A program made the position numbers and the translations under genes. Below, in pieces: positions 38,539-47,879 of a stretch of 64,000 nucleotides of DNA. Source of the stretch: Sphingobacterium multivorum (GTDB lineage: Bacteria > Bacteroidota > Bacteroidia > Sphingobacteriales > Sphingobacteriaceae); the NCBI RefSeq assembly GCF_900457465.1, contig NZ_UAUU01000008.1, forward strand, positions 248,001 to 312,000. The letters run 5' to 3'. The notes under the pieces were generated by a model, which did no database searches, was not told the DNA's origin, and was given only the letters and a program-made list of their open reading frames with translations. Numbering within the stretch: position 1 is the stretch's first letter; every line of letters begins with the position of its first letter.

Positions 38539-40128
38539 ATGCAAGTACACAAAATACCAATTTTTAAATCCTGGGTATCCGAATGGATGGCAAGGTCTGT
38601 CATATTTGCTATTCTCATGACGAGTCTGTTTAGTTTTGCCTTTTACGGAAGTCCAGGTGCCGCGATGGGCTTTTACGGAATACAAGCTACCGATATACAA
38701 TATGGTATGGTCGTTATCTATGGTTCAACCGTAGCTTTCCTGGCGCTGGATTTTAGAATTGTAAAGTATTTCGCACCAAGGGAATATCTACTGCTGGCAC
38801 TTGGGGTAAATGTGCTATGTGCTGTGGTTTGTTTTTATTTCAGAGATTGGATATTATTTGTTTTCTGTCAGTTTTTGCAGGGCATTACCTGTGCATTAAT
38901 GTCGGGCATTGTGTTACAGCTTATTTTTCCAAGGTTACAGTCTGTACGTGCCCGTGTGATTGCTTATAGCCTCCTTTATGGCAGTATACAAATAGCGGTG
39001 CCATTTTATTCCATCTATATCAGTGTCATCCTTTATTTCTTTGACTTCAACTGGATATTCTACGGATTTGTTATTGTAGTCATTATGCTGACAAGTGTTG
39101 TTTTACTTACCATGAACGGTAAGGCCAGGTTTACCAGAAAAATACCACTGTATCAGGTGGATTGGATCGGCTATTTATTTTATGTGTCTTTTATCTTGAT
39201 CGTAGGATACATCCTTGTGTACGGACGTCAACTGGGATGGTTTGATAGTTCATTAATCAGCACACTTTGTTTAGTTAATGTAATTATTCTTTCTCTTTTT
39301 ATTAGCAGAGAACTAAAACTTAAGCGACCACTAATCAATTTACAGATTTTTAGGGCAAAGAATTTCGTTATTGGACTTTTGCTTCTTTTTACCTTTTATA
39401 TTTTTAAAGGAAGTACTGGGCTAGCCTATGGTTATCTTGAAGTAATTTTAGGAAACCATCCATTGAGTACCATTCCGGTATGGATTGCTGTGATTGCTGG
39501 AACTATACTGAGTATGTTTATCACTTCTCGATTTGTCTTGATGGGGTACAACCTGATCAGGATGATTATTGTTGGTTTTGGGTTGATGGCGGTATATTAT
39601 ACCTATATGATACTATTTGTTTCTGTACAGGGTGAAACAACCGACTTCCTTCTGCCTATGTTTGTGTATGGCGCGGCAACAGGGGTGTTGTTTGTTCCGA
39701 TTGTTTCATTTACCGCCGCGTCAGCACCTTCCAAAATTGCCATCAATGCCTCTCTGATTGGTATATTTTCAAGGTTCATAGGATTTACAGCTAGTCTGGC
39801 ACTTAACAACGAACTTCAATTTTTTGCAAAATCATCCGTAAGGGAAAAACTTCGGGAATCACTCACGGAGACGAACCTTCAATTGCCTGTTACCTTATTG
39901 GATATTCAGGCACAATACTCAAATGCAGGCAGCGATATATATACGTCCAAAATAGTATCCTCGGGCTACTTGAATCAGATGTTAGGTAAGCAGATATTGG
40001 CTCGTGCTATTAGGGATTATTATGATTTAATGTTAACAGGTTTAATTTTTGTCATTCTTATTTTAGTACTCTTACCTCAAATTCAACATGTTGTTTTGAA
40101 ACTAAGAAAGGGAAATGTTCCTTATTAA
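38539..40128 (+). CDS. MFS drug transporter, EmrB/DHA2 type
   Basis: The inner-membrane pump of the efflux operon, starting two bases after the adaptor stop. It has 529 residues and about 14 hydrophobic segments, the number typical of the DHA2 (EmrB/QacA) group. The motif A-like loop is weak; the second half contains FLLPMFVYGAATGVLFVPIVSFTAASAP. The substrate cannot be predicted. With TolC and EmrA-like partners it would export a toxic or amphipathic compound straight out of the cell. Confidence 0.9.
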   Translation: MQVHKIPIFKSWVSEWMARSVIFAILMTSLFSFAFYGSPGAAMGFYGIQATDIQYGMVVIYGSTVAFLALDFRIVKYFAPREYLLLALGVNVLCAVVCFYFRDWILFVFCQFLQGITCALMSGIVLQLIFPRLQSVRARVIAYSLLYGSIQIAVPFYSIYISVILYFFDFNWIFYGFVIVVIMLTSVVLLTMNGKARFTRKIPLYQVDWIGYLFYVSFILIVGYILVYGRQLGWFDSSLISTLCLVNVIILSLFISRELKLKRPLINLQIFRAKNFVIGLLLLFTFYIFKGSTGLAYGYLEVILGNHPLSTIPVWIAVIAGTILSMFITSRFVLMGYNLIRMIIVGFGLMAVYYTYMILFVSVQGETTDFLLPMFVYGAATGVLFVPIVSFTAASAPSKIAINASLIGIFSRFIGFTASLALNNELQFFAKSSVREKLRESLTETNLQLPVTLLDIQAQYSNAGSDIYTSKIVSSGYLNQMLGKQILARAIRDYYDLMLTGLIFVILILVLLPQIQHVVLKLRKGNVPY

Positions 40129-40273
40129 GATATTGATATTTCAGAAATTATCATCGCGAAATATTCTCCAACCATGCCAAAAGAATCCGGGCGTTTAAAT
40201 ACGCATACTATGACACAGGTAGGTGGAGAAATCCGAACAAAGAGAGCAACTTTTTTCAATAGTCGATTATTGT

Positions 40274-40281
40274 TAATTTTG
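40274..40281 (+). promoter_or_regulatory. Candidate -7 box of the Crp/Fnr gene
   Basis: TAATTTTG fits TAnnTTTG and lies 67 bases before the Crp/Fnr start codon. A T-rich stretch (TTTTTTC) lies about 19 bases upstream in place of a TTG box. Confidence 0.35.
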
Positions 40282-40347
40282 CATGCAGGATTTGGTATGG
40301 GACCCCGAGCTTTTTAAGAACAGCAATAGAAGACACAATATGATAAT

Positions 40348-40935
40348 ATGACGGATGCACTAATAAAATATCTATTCTCGATAGGAACACTGTCAGCTGA
40401 CGAAGTGAATTTTTCTGTTCAGTTCTTCAAACCACACGATTTGAAAAAGGGTGATTTTTTTATTCGTGCGGACGAACCCTGTCGTCATATTGGATTTATA
40501 TCCAGTGGTGCGGTAAAAGCATATGCCGTCGACAAGGAGGGGAGAGAAAATATAACCTGTTTCAAATTTGAAAACGAGTTTGTAACTTCATTCCCAGAGT
40601 TTGTCGCTCAGGAAAAATCCAGAAGGAGTATCAGGGCTGTAGAAGATAGTATAATTCATCGGATAAACTATGCTGACTATCAATATCTGCTTGGTCGAGT
40701 GACTTCTTGGAACAAGGTTATACAAGCTGTGATGGAACGGGAATATATCCAAAAGGAACAATACCTCCTGAATTACAATAATAAGTCAGCGCTCGATAAA
40801 TATCATCATTTCCTTTCGAATGAACCAAAGCTCGTTCAGCGCATAGCGACACAAGACCTCGCCTCATATCTGGGCATCACGCAGCGATCTCTTACAAGAG
40901 CGAAGGGACAAATACATCGCGCCAAAGTATTATAG
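40348..40935 (+). CDS. Crp/Fnr-family transcriptional regulator
   Basis: A 195-residue regulator with a cyclic-nucleotide-binding-type beta barrel (LKKGDFFIRADEPCRHIGFISSG) and a C-terminal winged helix (LVQRIATQDLASYLGITQRSLTR). The barrel lacks the exact cAMP pocket residues of E. coli CRP, so the ligand is unknown; members like this are common in Bacteroidota. No cysteine cluster for an Fe-S centre is present. The metallo-beta-lactamase-fold gene follows after 54 bases, with a palindrome between them. Confidence 0.9.
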   Translation: MTDALIKYLFSIGTLSADEVNFSVQFFKPHDLKKGDFFIRADEPCRHIGFISSGAVKAYAVDKEGRENITCFKFENEFVTSFPEFVAQEKSRRSIRAVEDSIIHRINYADYQYLLGRVTSWNKVIQAVMEREYIQKEQYLLNYNNKSALDKYHHFLSNEPKLVQRIATQDLASYLGITQRSLTRAKGQIHRAKVL

Positions 40936-40977
40936 GACAAATGTCCTTATTTATTTCTATAGAGTGCCATAGTTTTG
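40935..40977 (+). promoter_or_regulatory. Palindrome and -7 box before the MBL-fold gene
   Basis: GGACA-AA-TGTCC (40935-40946) begins at the last base of the Crp/Fnr stop codon and is a perfect 12-bp inverted repeat. A perfect -7 box TAGTTTTG follows at 40970-40977, 13 bases before the MBL ATG. The palindrome covers the position of the -33 box, so it is a plausible binding site for the adjacent Crp/Fnr protein. Confidence 0.5.
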
Positions 40978-40989
40978 CAAAAAAAAGCT

Positions 40990-41677
40990 ATGTTACATCA
41001 AATTGCCCAAGAAGTTTTTCATGTACCATTGATGCCACGAAATAGTATCAACTGCTATATAGTAGAGGGTGTGTTGGTTGATTGTGGGATACGCAGTTCA
41101 TATAATACGGTGAAGGGAGTCCTTCAGAAAATACCCGTCCATCAACATGTGCTTACGCATGCCCATGCAGACCATCAGGGCTGTAGTGATCAACTATGTG
41201 ATGAATTTGGAATACCTTTACTTTGCCATGAAAATGAAATTTTTAGGACTTAAACAGGTATGGTAACTAATGACTATCCAAATCCCAAACATTGGTTAGC
41301 AAAACTTCAACAAAAATACTGGGCGGGGCAGGGCCACAAAGTCGATGGTACACTCGTTGAAAATGATAGCATTGGAAACTTCGGGTCATAGAAACTCCAG
41401 GCCATTCAGCCGGTCATATTTCTTTATTCCGTGAGCGGGATGGTGTATTGATAATCGGGGATGCTGCTACAAATATGAACCTGCTCACTACAGTGCCTGG
41501 CCTAGGGCTCCTCCAAAAATATTCACGTCGGATCAACAGCAAAACATCAGATCGCTCCAAAAGTTAGCAGGATTAAATCCTTCTATGATATGCTTTGGTC
41601 ATGGCCCGGTCATGCGAAATACGGACCGAAAGTTTGAGCAATTTGCGGCCAAATGTGTATCGTGGTTTAATTCGTAA
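40990..41677 (+). pseudogene. Metallo-beta-lactamase-fold hydrolase, several disruptions
   Basis: The frame starts MLHQIAQEVFHVPLMPRNS and has the zinc motif THAHADHQG (HxHxDH). An in-frame TAA at 41251-41253 interrupts after HENEIFRT; the frame continues TGMVTNDYPNPKHWLAKLQ. Single-base shifts follow near 41386 (then RVIETPGHSAGHISLF, the third metal histidine; IIGDAATN, the bridging Asp) and near 41508 (then PPKIFTSDQQQNI, CFGHGPVM, the last zinc histidine) to the stop at 41677. All zinc ligands exist, so about 229 residues were a glyoxalase II-like hydrolase. It is probably controlled by the upstream Crp/Fnr. Confidence 0.82.
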
Positions 41678-41852
41678 ACTTCCAGTACAGACTCGTCAAG
41701 TAGGGAATTACAAATGAATAGACAGTATAAAACTCTTTTTTGAAATACAGTTTTTGCGATGATTATCTAAAGATTAACATCCTGAAAATGGATATCTTCG
41801 TAGATTCAATATCGATTGGCCTTGAAGCCATATCAAGATATCGTATCCACTG

Positions 41853-42060
41853 TCATAACTGTCCCAAAGAAAGACTGGAAACATCTTGTTGCCTTAGAAG
41901 TTTTAAGTAACTTAATATTATTCCGCTGTGCTCGGCTTCGTGAAAGTTAGCGGCTTGAAGCGCTTGGATATGATTATTGATGGAGAAGCCAATTGGTAAG
42001 CTGAACGATTGGTATTCAACAAATATACTTGATGCCAGGTCTTTATTAAAAGGAAGAAAG
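41853..42060 (-). pseudogene. Degraded gene remnant, possibly DinB-like
   Basis: On the minus strand a frame without a start codon reads FNKDLASSIFVEYQSFSLP and then NNHIQALQAANFHEAEHSG before IILSYLKLLRQQD and a stop at 41853. The composition is protein-like and FHEAEHSGxxLSYLKLL resembles the C-terminal histidine helix of DinB proteins, but the match is weak. Nothing recognisable lies upstream of it, so it is a remnant or a gene with unresolved frameshifts. Confidence 0.35.
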
Positions 42061-42163
42061 AGAAAGAATAGCCAATATTTTCAATGAATTAACTGTAGGC
42101 ATTATATAATCTAAATACGTTCTTTGGAATAAGTATAACCTAATCAATAAATCTGGCAAAGAG

Positions 42164-42576
42164 ATGAAAAGAAGATCGGCATTAGTTACATTATTAGTCG
42201 TCGGAATTGCAGTAATTTTTTCCTGCAGTAAAGATGAAAAGTTGCCAAATGGCATCAATTATTGGTAAATGGGAGATAAAAGCTTCCATAAATGGATTTA
42301 CCGGGCAGCGGGAAAATTTTGATAAAGGAAATGGTAAAATTGTACAATTTGGCGTGAAAGATTATTATTTCATGACGGGTAACAACACGACAAAAAAGGG
42401 GCTGTATTCCATTGAAAGAAAGCTAAGTAAAATAACAGGGAAGGGAAGAATCGTATATCATATATGATGATGTCAAAGATGGCGTTCCACAGATTTATTC
42501 CGTTAGTTCAGAAGAATTGATCCTATCAATCGATGCAATGGATGGACCTACCGCTATTTACAGAAAGATAGATTAA
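42164..42576 (+). pseudogene. Small lipocalin-like lipoprotein, two frameshifts
   Basis: The start at 42164 gives a lipoprotein signal, MKRRSALVTLLVVGIAVIFSC, followed by SKDEKLPNG. The frame shifts near 42250 to IGKWEIKASINGFTGQ and GKIVQFGVKDYYFMTG, and again near 42445 to IYDDVKDGVPQIYSVSSEE ending GPTAIYRKID. The IxGKWxI opening and beta-rich sequence are like lipocalin-like/DUF5004 lipoproteins of Bacteroidota. About 137 residues when repaired. Function unknown. Confidence 0.6.
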
Positions 42577-42678
42577 CGAACATCCTATAGTCAAATTTAA
42601 CGTTGCCGTATATAATGAGCGCATATTACACCACGTCTTATCAAAAGTACAATGGAGCGTATAGATCAATTAATTCGA

Positions 42679-43667
42679 TTAATGATTATGCCCATGCGAT
42701 TTTTTGCCGAGTACAAGAAGTGCATCTCTGAAAGCTAGTGCCAGCTCCCTAGAAGGACCGACTCCAAAGTAATGAAGAAAGATCATGTGTGGATCATCTC
42801 CAAGCATATGGTTGTGGATTGCTACAATTTCGATATGGTGTTTCCTTAAAGTACTGATAACTTGATTGACCTCATGGTCTAACATTGCGATGTCACCAGC
42901 AATATAGGCTTCGTTTTCGGATCCGGTAAATGACGCCCAACTGTTTAAACCGATCGATGATGTCATTTCGGCTCCCATTGCCATAATTTTTAAATCGGAT
43001 CGTCCTACGGTATATTTGATTGTTGAGCCGTTTATCGCGGCCTCATGACCGATAATGTTATTTAATTCGGTAACATTAAATATCTTATCCCCTGGATCTT
43101 GTTTTTGATTCAGTGGTGCTGGTTGATTTCCAACAGCTATTTTAGTGTTTGAGATAGCTGTTGCGTATTTCTGAGCCAATTCGACTGGTTCCCCCATACC
43201 GTAGATGTGCATATAAAAAGATTCGGGGTTCTTCATAAAAGAAATGATTATGGATTGCCCCAACTTCCAGACCTGATTCAAGGCAGCAGTAATAAGGGGA
43301 TTTACTTCTTCCTGAAGTAGAACACAATCACTCATAAGCACAGCACTCTTTCCATCCATGGTCCTCTTTATCGCAGCCCATCCTCCAAAGCCAAAAGATA
43401 TAGAAACATCCTTACCTTTGACGGTCACAGCTAGATTATTACGGGGAAAACTGGTATTATGTGTAACTTCTTTTTGCGTTATATTTTCCTTTCTTTCCTA
43501 AAGCTTTTTCAATTCCTTGGATTTCAGCCTCGGTGAGATCAGGCCGTATTCGACGTGGTCGTAGAAAACGCACGAACTGTTTTAAGACCAACTAGTCCGC
43601 TGCCTGTTAGGAGCAATCCCATTTTCAATAGCGTTCTGCGTGACGTTAAGTTTCTAAAATTTTTCAT
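42679..43667 (-). pseudogene. DUF1259 (LppY/LpqO-like) protein with Tat signal, two frameshifts
   Basis: The gene starts at 43667 with a twin-arginine signal, TSRRTLLKMGLLLTGSG. Two single-base shifts follow (near 43550 and near 43477, where five A replace four) before the 249-residue intact portion. Between them PDLTEAEIQGIEKALGKKG is the family's opening. The rest shows the two DUF1259 repeats, with SISFGFGGWAAIKR and SSIGLNSWASFTG, and closes with HHIEIVAIHNHMLGDDPHM, a histidine-rich end that could bind metal. The Tat signal implies folding with a cofactor before export. The function of DUF1259 is unknown. Confidence 0.82.
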
Positions 43668-43782
43668 CCTGATCTATTATATTTTGAAAATATTACTACG
43701 TATAAACAATAAACTATCCCTTGCAACAAATGAACACCACTATTGTTGTTCATTTGGGAATTTTAATCGATCACGATTCGAT

Positions 43783-44307
43783 TTAGAATATATATCCGAA
43801 TTGAAAAGCAGCAGCAATAGAAATTTTTTGTTCATTGCCAAATCGGACTGGGAAGGGAGTTGCTAGAAAAAGTTTTCCAGCCTGACCATGTGTTATGACC
43901 TTGCTTAATACCGGTGTAAGCCCATATCGTCCGGAAGTTTCAAATGCAGCCCTAGCGATAAATGTGAATTCCTTTCCGATGGGAAATAATACGCCCGGAT
44001 GGAACAAGAAATTGCTCATTTTGCTGTTCCCGGATGCTATTTTAATGTAGGGAACCATTTCCAGTGAAAATCCCAAGTGTCCTTCTCTAAGTATATTGAT
44101 ACCTGTCGGCATACCTACCTGATAGCTATCTTTAAAATTTGGCGTTATCGTACCAGATGATAGGGAAACAATGGGGTTTACTATACCAACATAAGCAACT
44201 AGTTTGCTCGGTTGTTGGGCTCTTAAATGTAATGATGATAAGAGTATAATAATGATCGCTGCACAAAAAGTTTTATGGTAAGAGGAGTGGTATCGGTTTA
44301 GTTTCAT
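43783..44307 (-). CDS. Putative outer-membrane beta-barrel protein
   Basis: About 174 residues from the Met at 44307, which gives a signal peptide (FCAAIIIILLSSLHLRAQ). The mature part alternates polar and hydrophobic residues (LVAYVGIVNPIVSLSSG, HLGFSLEMVPYIKIASG, EFTFIARAAFETSG) and ends ISIAAAFQFGYIF, a typical barrel end with aromatic last residue. It resembles small eight-stranded barrels. No family assigned. It lies downstream of the AraC tail on the minus strand. Confidence 0.6.
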   Translation of the reverse strand: MKLNRYHSSYHKTFCAAIIIILLSSLHLRAQQPSKLVAYVGIVNPIVSLSSGTITPNFKDSYQVGMPTGINILREGHLGFSLEMVPYIKIASGNSKMSNFLFHPGVLFPIGKEFTFIARAAFETSGRYGLTPVLSKVITHGQAGKLFLATPFPVRFGNEQKISIAAAFQFGYIF

Positions 44308-44386
44308 AATATCTGCTTTATAAAAGCAAGTATAACTAATACGTAACATCTCAAAATAGAATAAATTTTACTATTTTGTATATTCC

Positions 44387-44498
44387 TTACTTTTTAAAAG
44401 ATTTCCTCCTATATTCTGAAGGATTACTTCCTGTAAATTTTTTAAAAATGCGCGTGAAATGACTTTGATCAGAAAAACCTGTCAGATAGGCAATTTTT
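44387..44498 (-). pseudogene. AraC-family C-terminal remnant
   Basis: On the minus strand the bases read KIAYLTGFSDQSHFTRIFK followed by KFTGSNPSEYRRKSFKK and a stop at 44387. This is exactly the second helix-turn-helix and tail of an AraC regulator. Nothing of the other ~200 residues is present; the ChrB-like gene abuts it directly. It is the scar of a deletion or recombination. Confidence 0.75.
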
Positions 44499-45002
44499 TT
44501 CTTTTTGCTTATCATTTAAATGTTCGTGATAGATTTTAAGGAGCAAAACCTCAGTTGGCCCTTCATTGCTATGTTTCAGTCGGTAGAGGTGTTGAGCCCA
44601 GCTATAAAGGCCGTCATAAATGACCATTCCGATCTCCAAAAGCTGATTGTCGTCCTTGATATTGTAAGCTAGACCTGAAAAAATCGCCTCGAGACCTGCA
44701 GATTGTGGCATTAAATCATGTCTATCCGTGTCCGCACCACGAACAATTGCAGCAATTCGTTTTAATGCCGGATCGTTTAATTCATGTTTTTTAAGGAAAT
44801 AGTCAAATGTACACTCGTCTGCATAATGACTGTATTCTACACCAGGAATATCAAACGGAATGGCGTTCGTTTGTTTAGCAATTTCAAAGACCGTATCTAG
44901 GGGGGCATATATTATTTTTGCGTCCGGATTTATAAAACGCTTTATCAGCCATGGACAAGCAATCCTATCGATCTTTGGTCTTTCACGTGTAATCCAATCC
45001 AT
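44469..45002 (-). CDS. Chromate-resistance-like (ChrB C-terminal domain) protein
   Basis: A 177-residue protein matching the ChrB C-terminal domain family: RPKIDRIACPWLIKRFINP, IPGVEYSHYADECTFDYF, LKRIAAIVRGADTDRHDL and YDGLYSWAQHLYRLKH. In Proteobacteria ChrB regulates or supports chromate efflux; stand-alone proteins like this are often annotated as chromate resistance proteins, but activity is unproven. The last residues (NCLSDRFF) come from reading into the AraC remnant at an A-rich run near 44490; one more A there would end the protein as KEKKLPI, so the native end is uncertain. No chrA transporter is visible nearby. Confidence 0.82.
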   Translation of the reverse strand: MDWITRERPKIDRIACPWLIKRFINPDAKIIYAPLDTVFEIAKQTNAIPFDIPGVEYSHYADECTFDYFLKKHELNDPALKRIAAIVRGADTDRHDLMPQSAGLEAIFSGLAYNIKDDNQLLEIGMVIYDGLYSWAQHLYRLKHSNEGPTEVLLLKIYHEHLNDKQKEKNCLSDRFF

Positions 45003-46527
45003 ATCTTTTTTTCCGTCAAAATATTATGATTAAGATCAATAATTATTGTGTAAAAACAAAGGGAAGTATTTAATTTATTATAATAGCAATACGTTGTCTT
45101 CTTATCCAGTTTTAAAAAAATACTTTCTTTATTAGTGTATTTTATTATATTAGAGTGAAAAGCTTTGAAACATTAAGAGGGAAGTAATTCTTCATCCAAC
45201 ACATAGCTAATAGATATTTAAACCAAAATCTTATCATTATGATCCATACCAAGCTTAGTATACACTGTAAGATTTTGGTATTCTTTTTTTTTCTTTCGAG
45301 CTGCACAACAGTAAATATACCAATAGCTAACTTAAATAAGGTTTCTCCAGGGGCAATGAATCAATTGACAAATGATTCTTTAGGACTAAAGATTGACTTC
45401 TATGGGAACGCAAACTTTGGATCTAAGTATCTAGATTTAAAAGATGTCAGGTCTATTTTCGAAAAAGAAAGATAAAATTTCCATCAAAAAATATTGTTTT
45501 TTGGGGTACATATGATGTGACAAGAAATCCAATGTATTTTGTCGGCAGTTTGGAAACTTCTTTAGATGTCTCTAAGTTCACTGCAGATACGTCTATGTAT
45601 AAATGTGTTTATTATCGTAGTATCCAGAAAAATAGAGATAATGTAATAAGTCGTGTCGCGATCCCATACCACAGAGACTCATTTCTTTTGATCAGTGAAG
45701 TTAGGACGGAAATCACCGATATGCAAGAAAGTGTTAAAGATGTTTTAAATAGCATAAAAACGTCCTACAATTCCTTGGCTTACGGAGAGAAATTTGTCGA
45801 GCAGAAGCCCGTTCAAGAACCAGATTATTATAATATAGCTGAATCAATTTTTAAAGATAATGGATATGCGAATTATTTGTCTACAAGAGATACGCTGGAA
45901 AAACTTGTTCTGCAAAATGAAGATAGCCAATTTGCCAACGAGCTATTAAAATCATATCGTTCGTTTCTTGGTGAAAGTGTTCAATATGATAACGAAACTA
46001 AACAAGAACAACAGTCAGTCGAAAAAACAGCTATTACCATTGACCAACTGGTAGAGAAAATTAAGGAACATCGAGTGGTTATGTTTAATGAGAATCATTT
46101 ACAACCACGTTGTCGTTTGTTAATCAATCTTTTACTGCCAAAACTTTACAAAGAAGGCTTTAATGTCCTTGCTTTAGAAGGTCTATCCGAGGATGATGAC
46201 CGAATAATAAGCTGGGATTTCCAAACGTTGAGAGCGGATTTTACACCAGGGATCCTAATATGGCGAATCTCATCAGAACAGCAAGAATTTACGGCTTAAA
46301 AGTAATAGGCTATGAAGATTTTGAAAACACAATCAATAGAGATCTACAGCAAGCTAAAAATCTGATTAGAAAAAGTGAAATCGTTACAAAAAATCAAGTT
46401 AAACTTATCGTATTAGCTGGCGGAGGACATATTGAAGAAGGAGATATCGGAGAAATCAAAAGTATGGCTCAATATTTTAAGAAACTAAGCAAAATTGACC
46501 CTTACACAATTAATCAAGTTAAGTTTT

Positions 46528-47879
46528 GATCACTTGCGTCCTAAACGTTTAAAAAGTGGCGGTGTTTAGATATAGCAAAGTTGCTATATTTAAATCGCAA
46601 AATTATAACACACCGCCATGATAAATTTAAACGTTTTTAGTCAGATTTTATCTCTTATCGACCGCGAATTATTCAAAGATTTGGTTTCAAAGCACAAAAG
46701 TGACAAACATCAGAAAGGGATCAACAGCTGGACGCATCTAGTCAGTATGCTTTTCTGTCATTTTTCCTCGGCAGATTCGGTTCGTGATATTAGTAACGGT
46801 TTACGCAGTACCACTGGTAATCTGAACCACTTAGGTGTAGTAAGAGCTCCAAGTAAGTCTAATATATCCTATATCAACACACACCGTACCCATGAACTTT
46901 TCAAAGATCTTTACTATTCTGTTTTGGATAGGCTTTGGCAAAAGGACACCCATTTTCGCAAAGATCTTGGTCAGCTAAAGCGTAAAGTATATCTGATGGA
47001 TGCCAGCATCATCCCCTTATGTCTATCTGTATTTGACTGGGCTAAATTCAGGAGCACCAAAGGTGCGGTAAAACTGCACACCGTTCTGGATTATGATGGC
47101 TGCCTGCCTGTTTTTATGCAGATTACCGATGGAAAAGTACATGAGAGCCAGCGGGCCGGTAGTTACAGTTTTTCTAAGGGAAGCGTGGTGGTAGTGGACC
47201 GTGGCTACGTGGATTACAGCTGGCTTGGGGATTTGGACAGCAGGGGCTGTTATTTCGTTACCAGGAGTAAAACCAACATGAATTACAAGGTTATCAAATC
47301 ATATCAGAGTGAAGCACTCTTGGAAAAGGGAATCATTAAAGATGAGATCATTGAGCTTTCCGGTGCTGCCTGCAATAAATACAATTCCAAACCGTTACGC
47401 CTGGTCCACTTTTGGGACAGCACCACTGGTAATGAGTACCACTTTTTGACCAATAATACTAAATGGAAGGCTTCTTTGGTGGCAAACATCTATAAACAAC
47501 GCTGGCATATCGAAGTCTTCTTCAAGCATCTAAAGCAGCGCTTAAAAGTATCGACATTCATAGGGACTTCTGAAAATGCAGTGATGATACAGATCTGGAC
47601 TTCACTGATCGGCATATTACTGTTAAAGTACCTCCAAAAGAAGGCCAAATATGATTGGAATCTTTCCAATCTTGTGGCATTTATCAGAATGAATATCTTC
47701 GTGAAAATAAACATCTGGAAATGGATAGATGATCCATTTGTCAGGCCTCCGGTCAAAGGAAAAAATGGACAGCTGAACATCTTCACGGAATGAAAAGTAG
47801 GGGTCAAAATTCAAATGAGCAAAAAATCAATGGTTGTAACACAGAAAACGACTCCTAAAATTTATTTAGGACACATGTG
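46528..47879 (+). mobile_element. IS4-family insertion sequence
   Basis: A 1.35-kb element with one transposase gene. The ends are related: CACTTGCGTCCTAAA on the left and, read inward, CACATGTGTCCTAAA on the right. AGTTTT occurs immediately before (46522-46527) and after (47880-47885), and the match extends to nine bases with one mismatch if the tips start at CAC. Removing the element and one copy restores an open frame (Q-V-K-F-L-S-I-N-D) in the host lipoprotein gene. Confidence 0.88.
46618..47793 (+). CDS. IS4-family transposase
   Basis: A 391-residue DDE transposase. The first catalytic Asp is in YLMDASIIPL, the second in VVVVDRGYVDYSW, and the Glu in the IS4 signature YKQRWHIEVFFKHLK (Y-x2-R-x3-E-x6-K). 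The N-terminal part (LFKDLVSKHKSDKHQKGINSWTHL) is the DUF4372-type domain common in Bacteroidota members. The frame is complete, so the element may still move. Confidence 0.94.
   Translation: MINLNVFSQILSLIDRELFKDLVSKHKSDKHQKGINSWTHLVSMLFCHFSSADSVRDISNGLRSTTGNLNHLGVVRAPSKSNISYINTHRTHELFKDLYYSVLDRLWQKDTHFRKDLGQLKRKVYLMDASIIPLCLSVFDWAKFRSTKGAVKLHTVLDYDGCLPVFMQITDGKVHESQRAGSYSFSKGSVVVVDRGYVDYSWLGDLDSRGCYFVTRSKTNMNYKVIKSYQSEALLEKGIIKDEIIELSGAACNKYNSKPLRLVHFWDSTTGNEYHFLTNNTKWKASLVANIYKQRWHIEVFFKHLKQRLKVSTFIGTSENAVMIQIWTSLIGILLLKYLQKKAKYDWNLSNLVAFIRMNIFVKINIWKWIDDPFVRPPVKGKNGQLNIFTE

Noticed and set aside
40173..40318. Small open frame between the MFS and Crp genes
   Set aside because: About 48 codons with no protein-like features; a promoter box for the Crp gene lies inside it.
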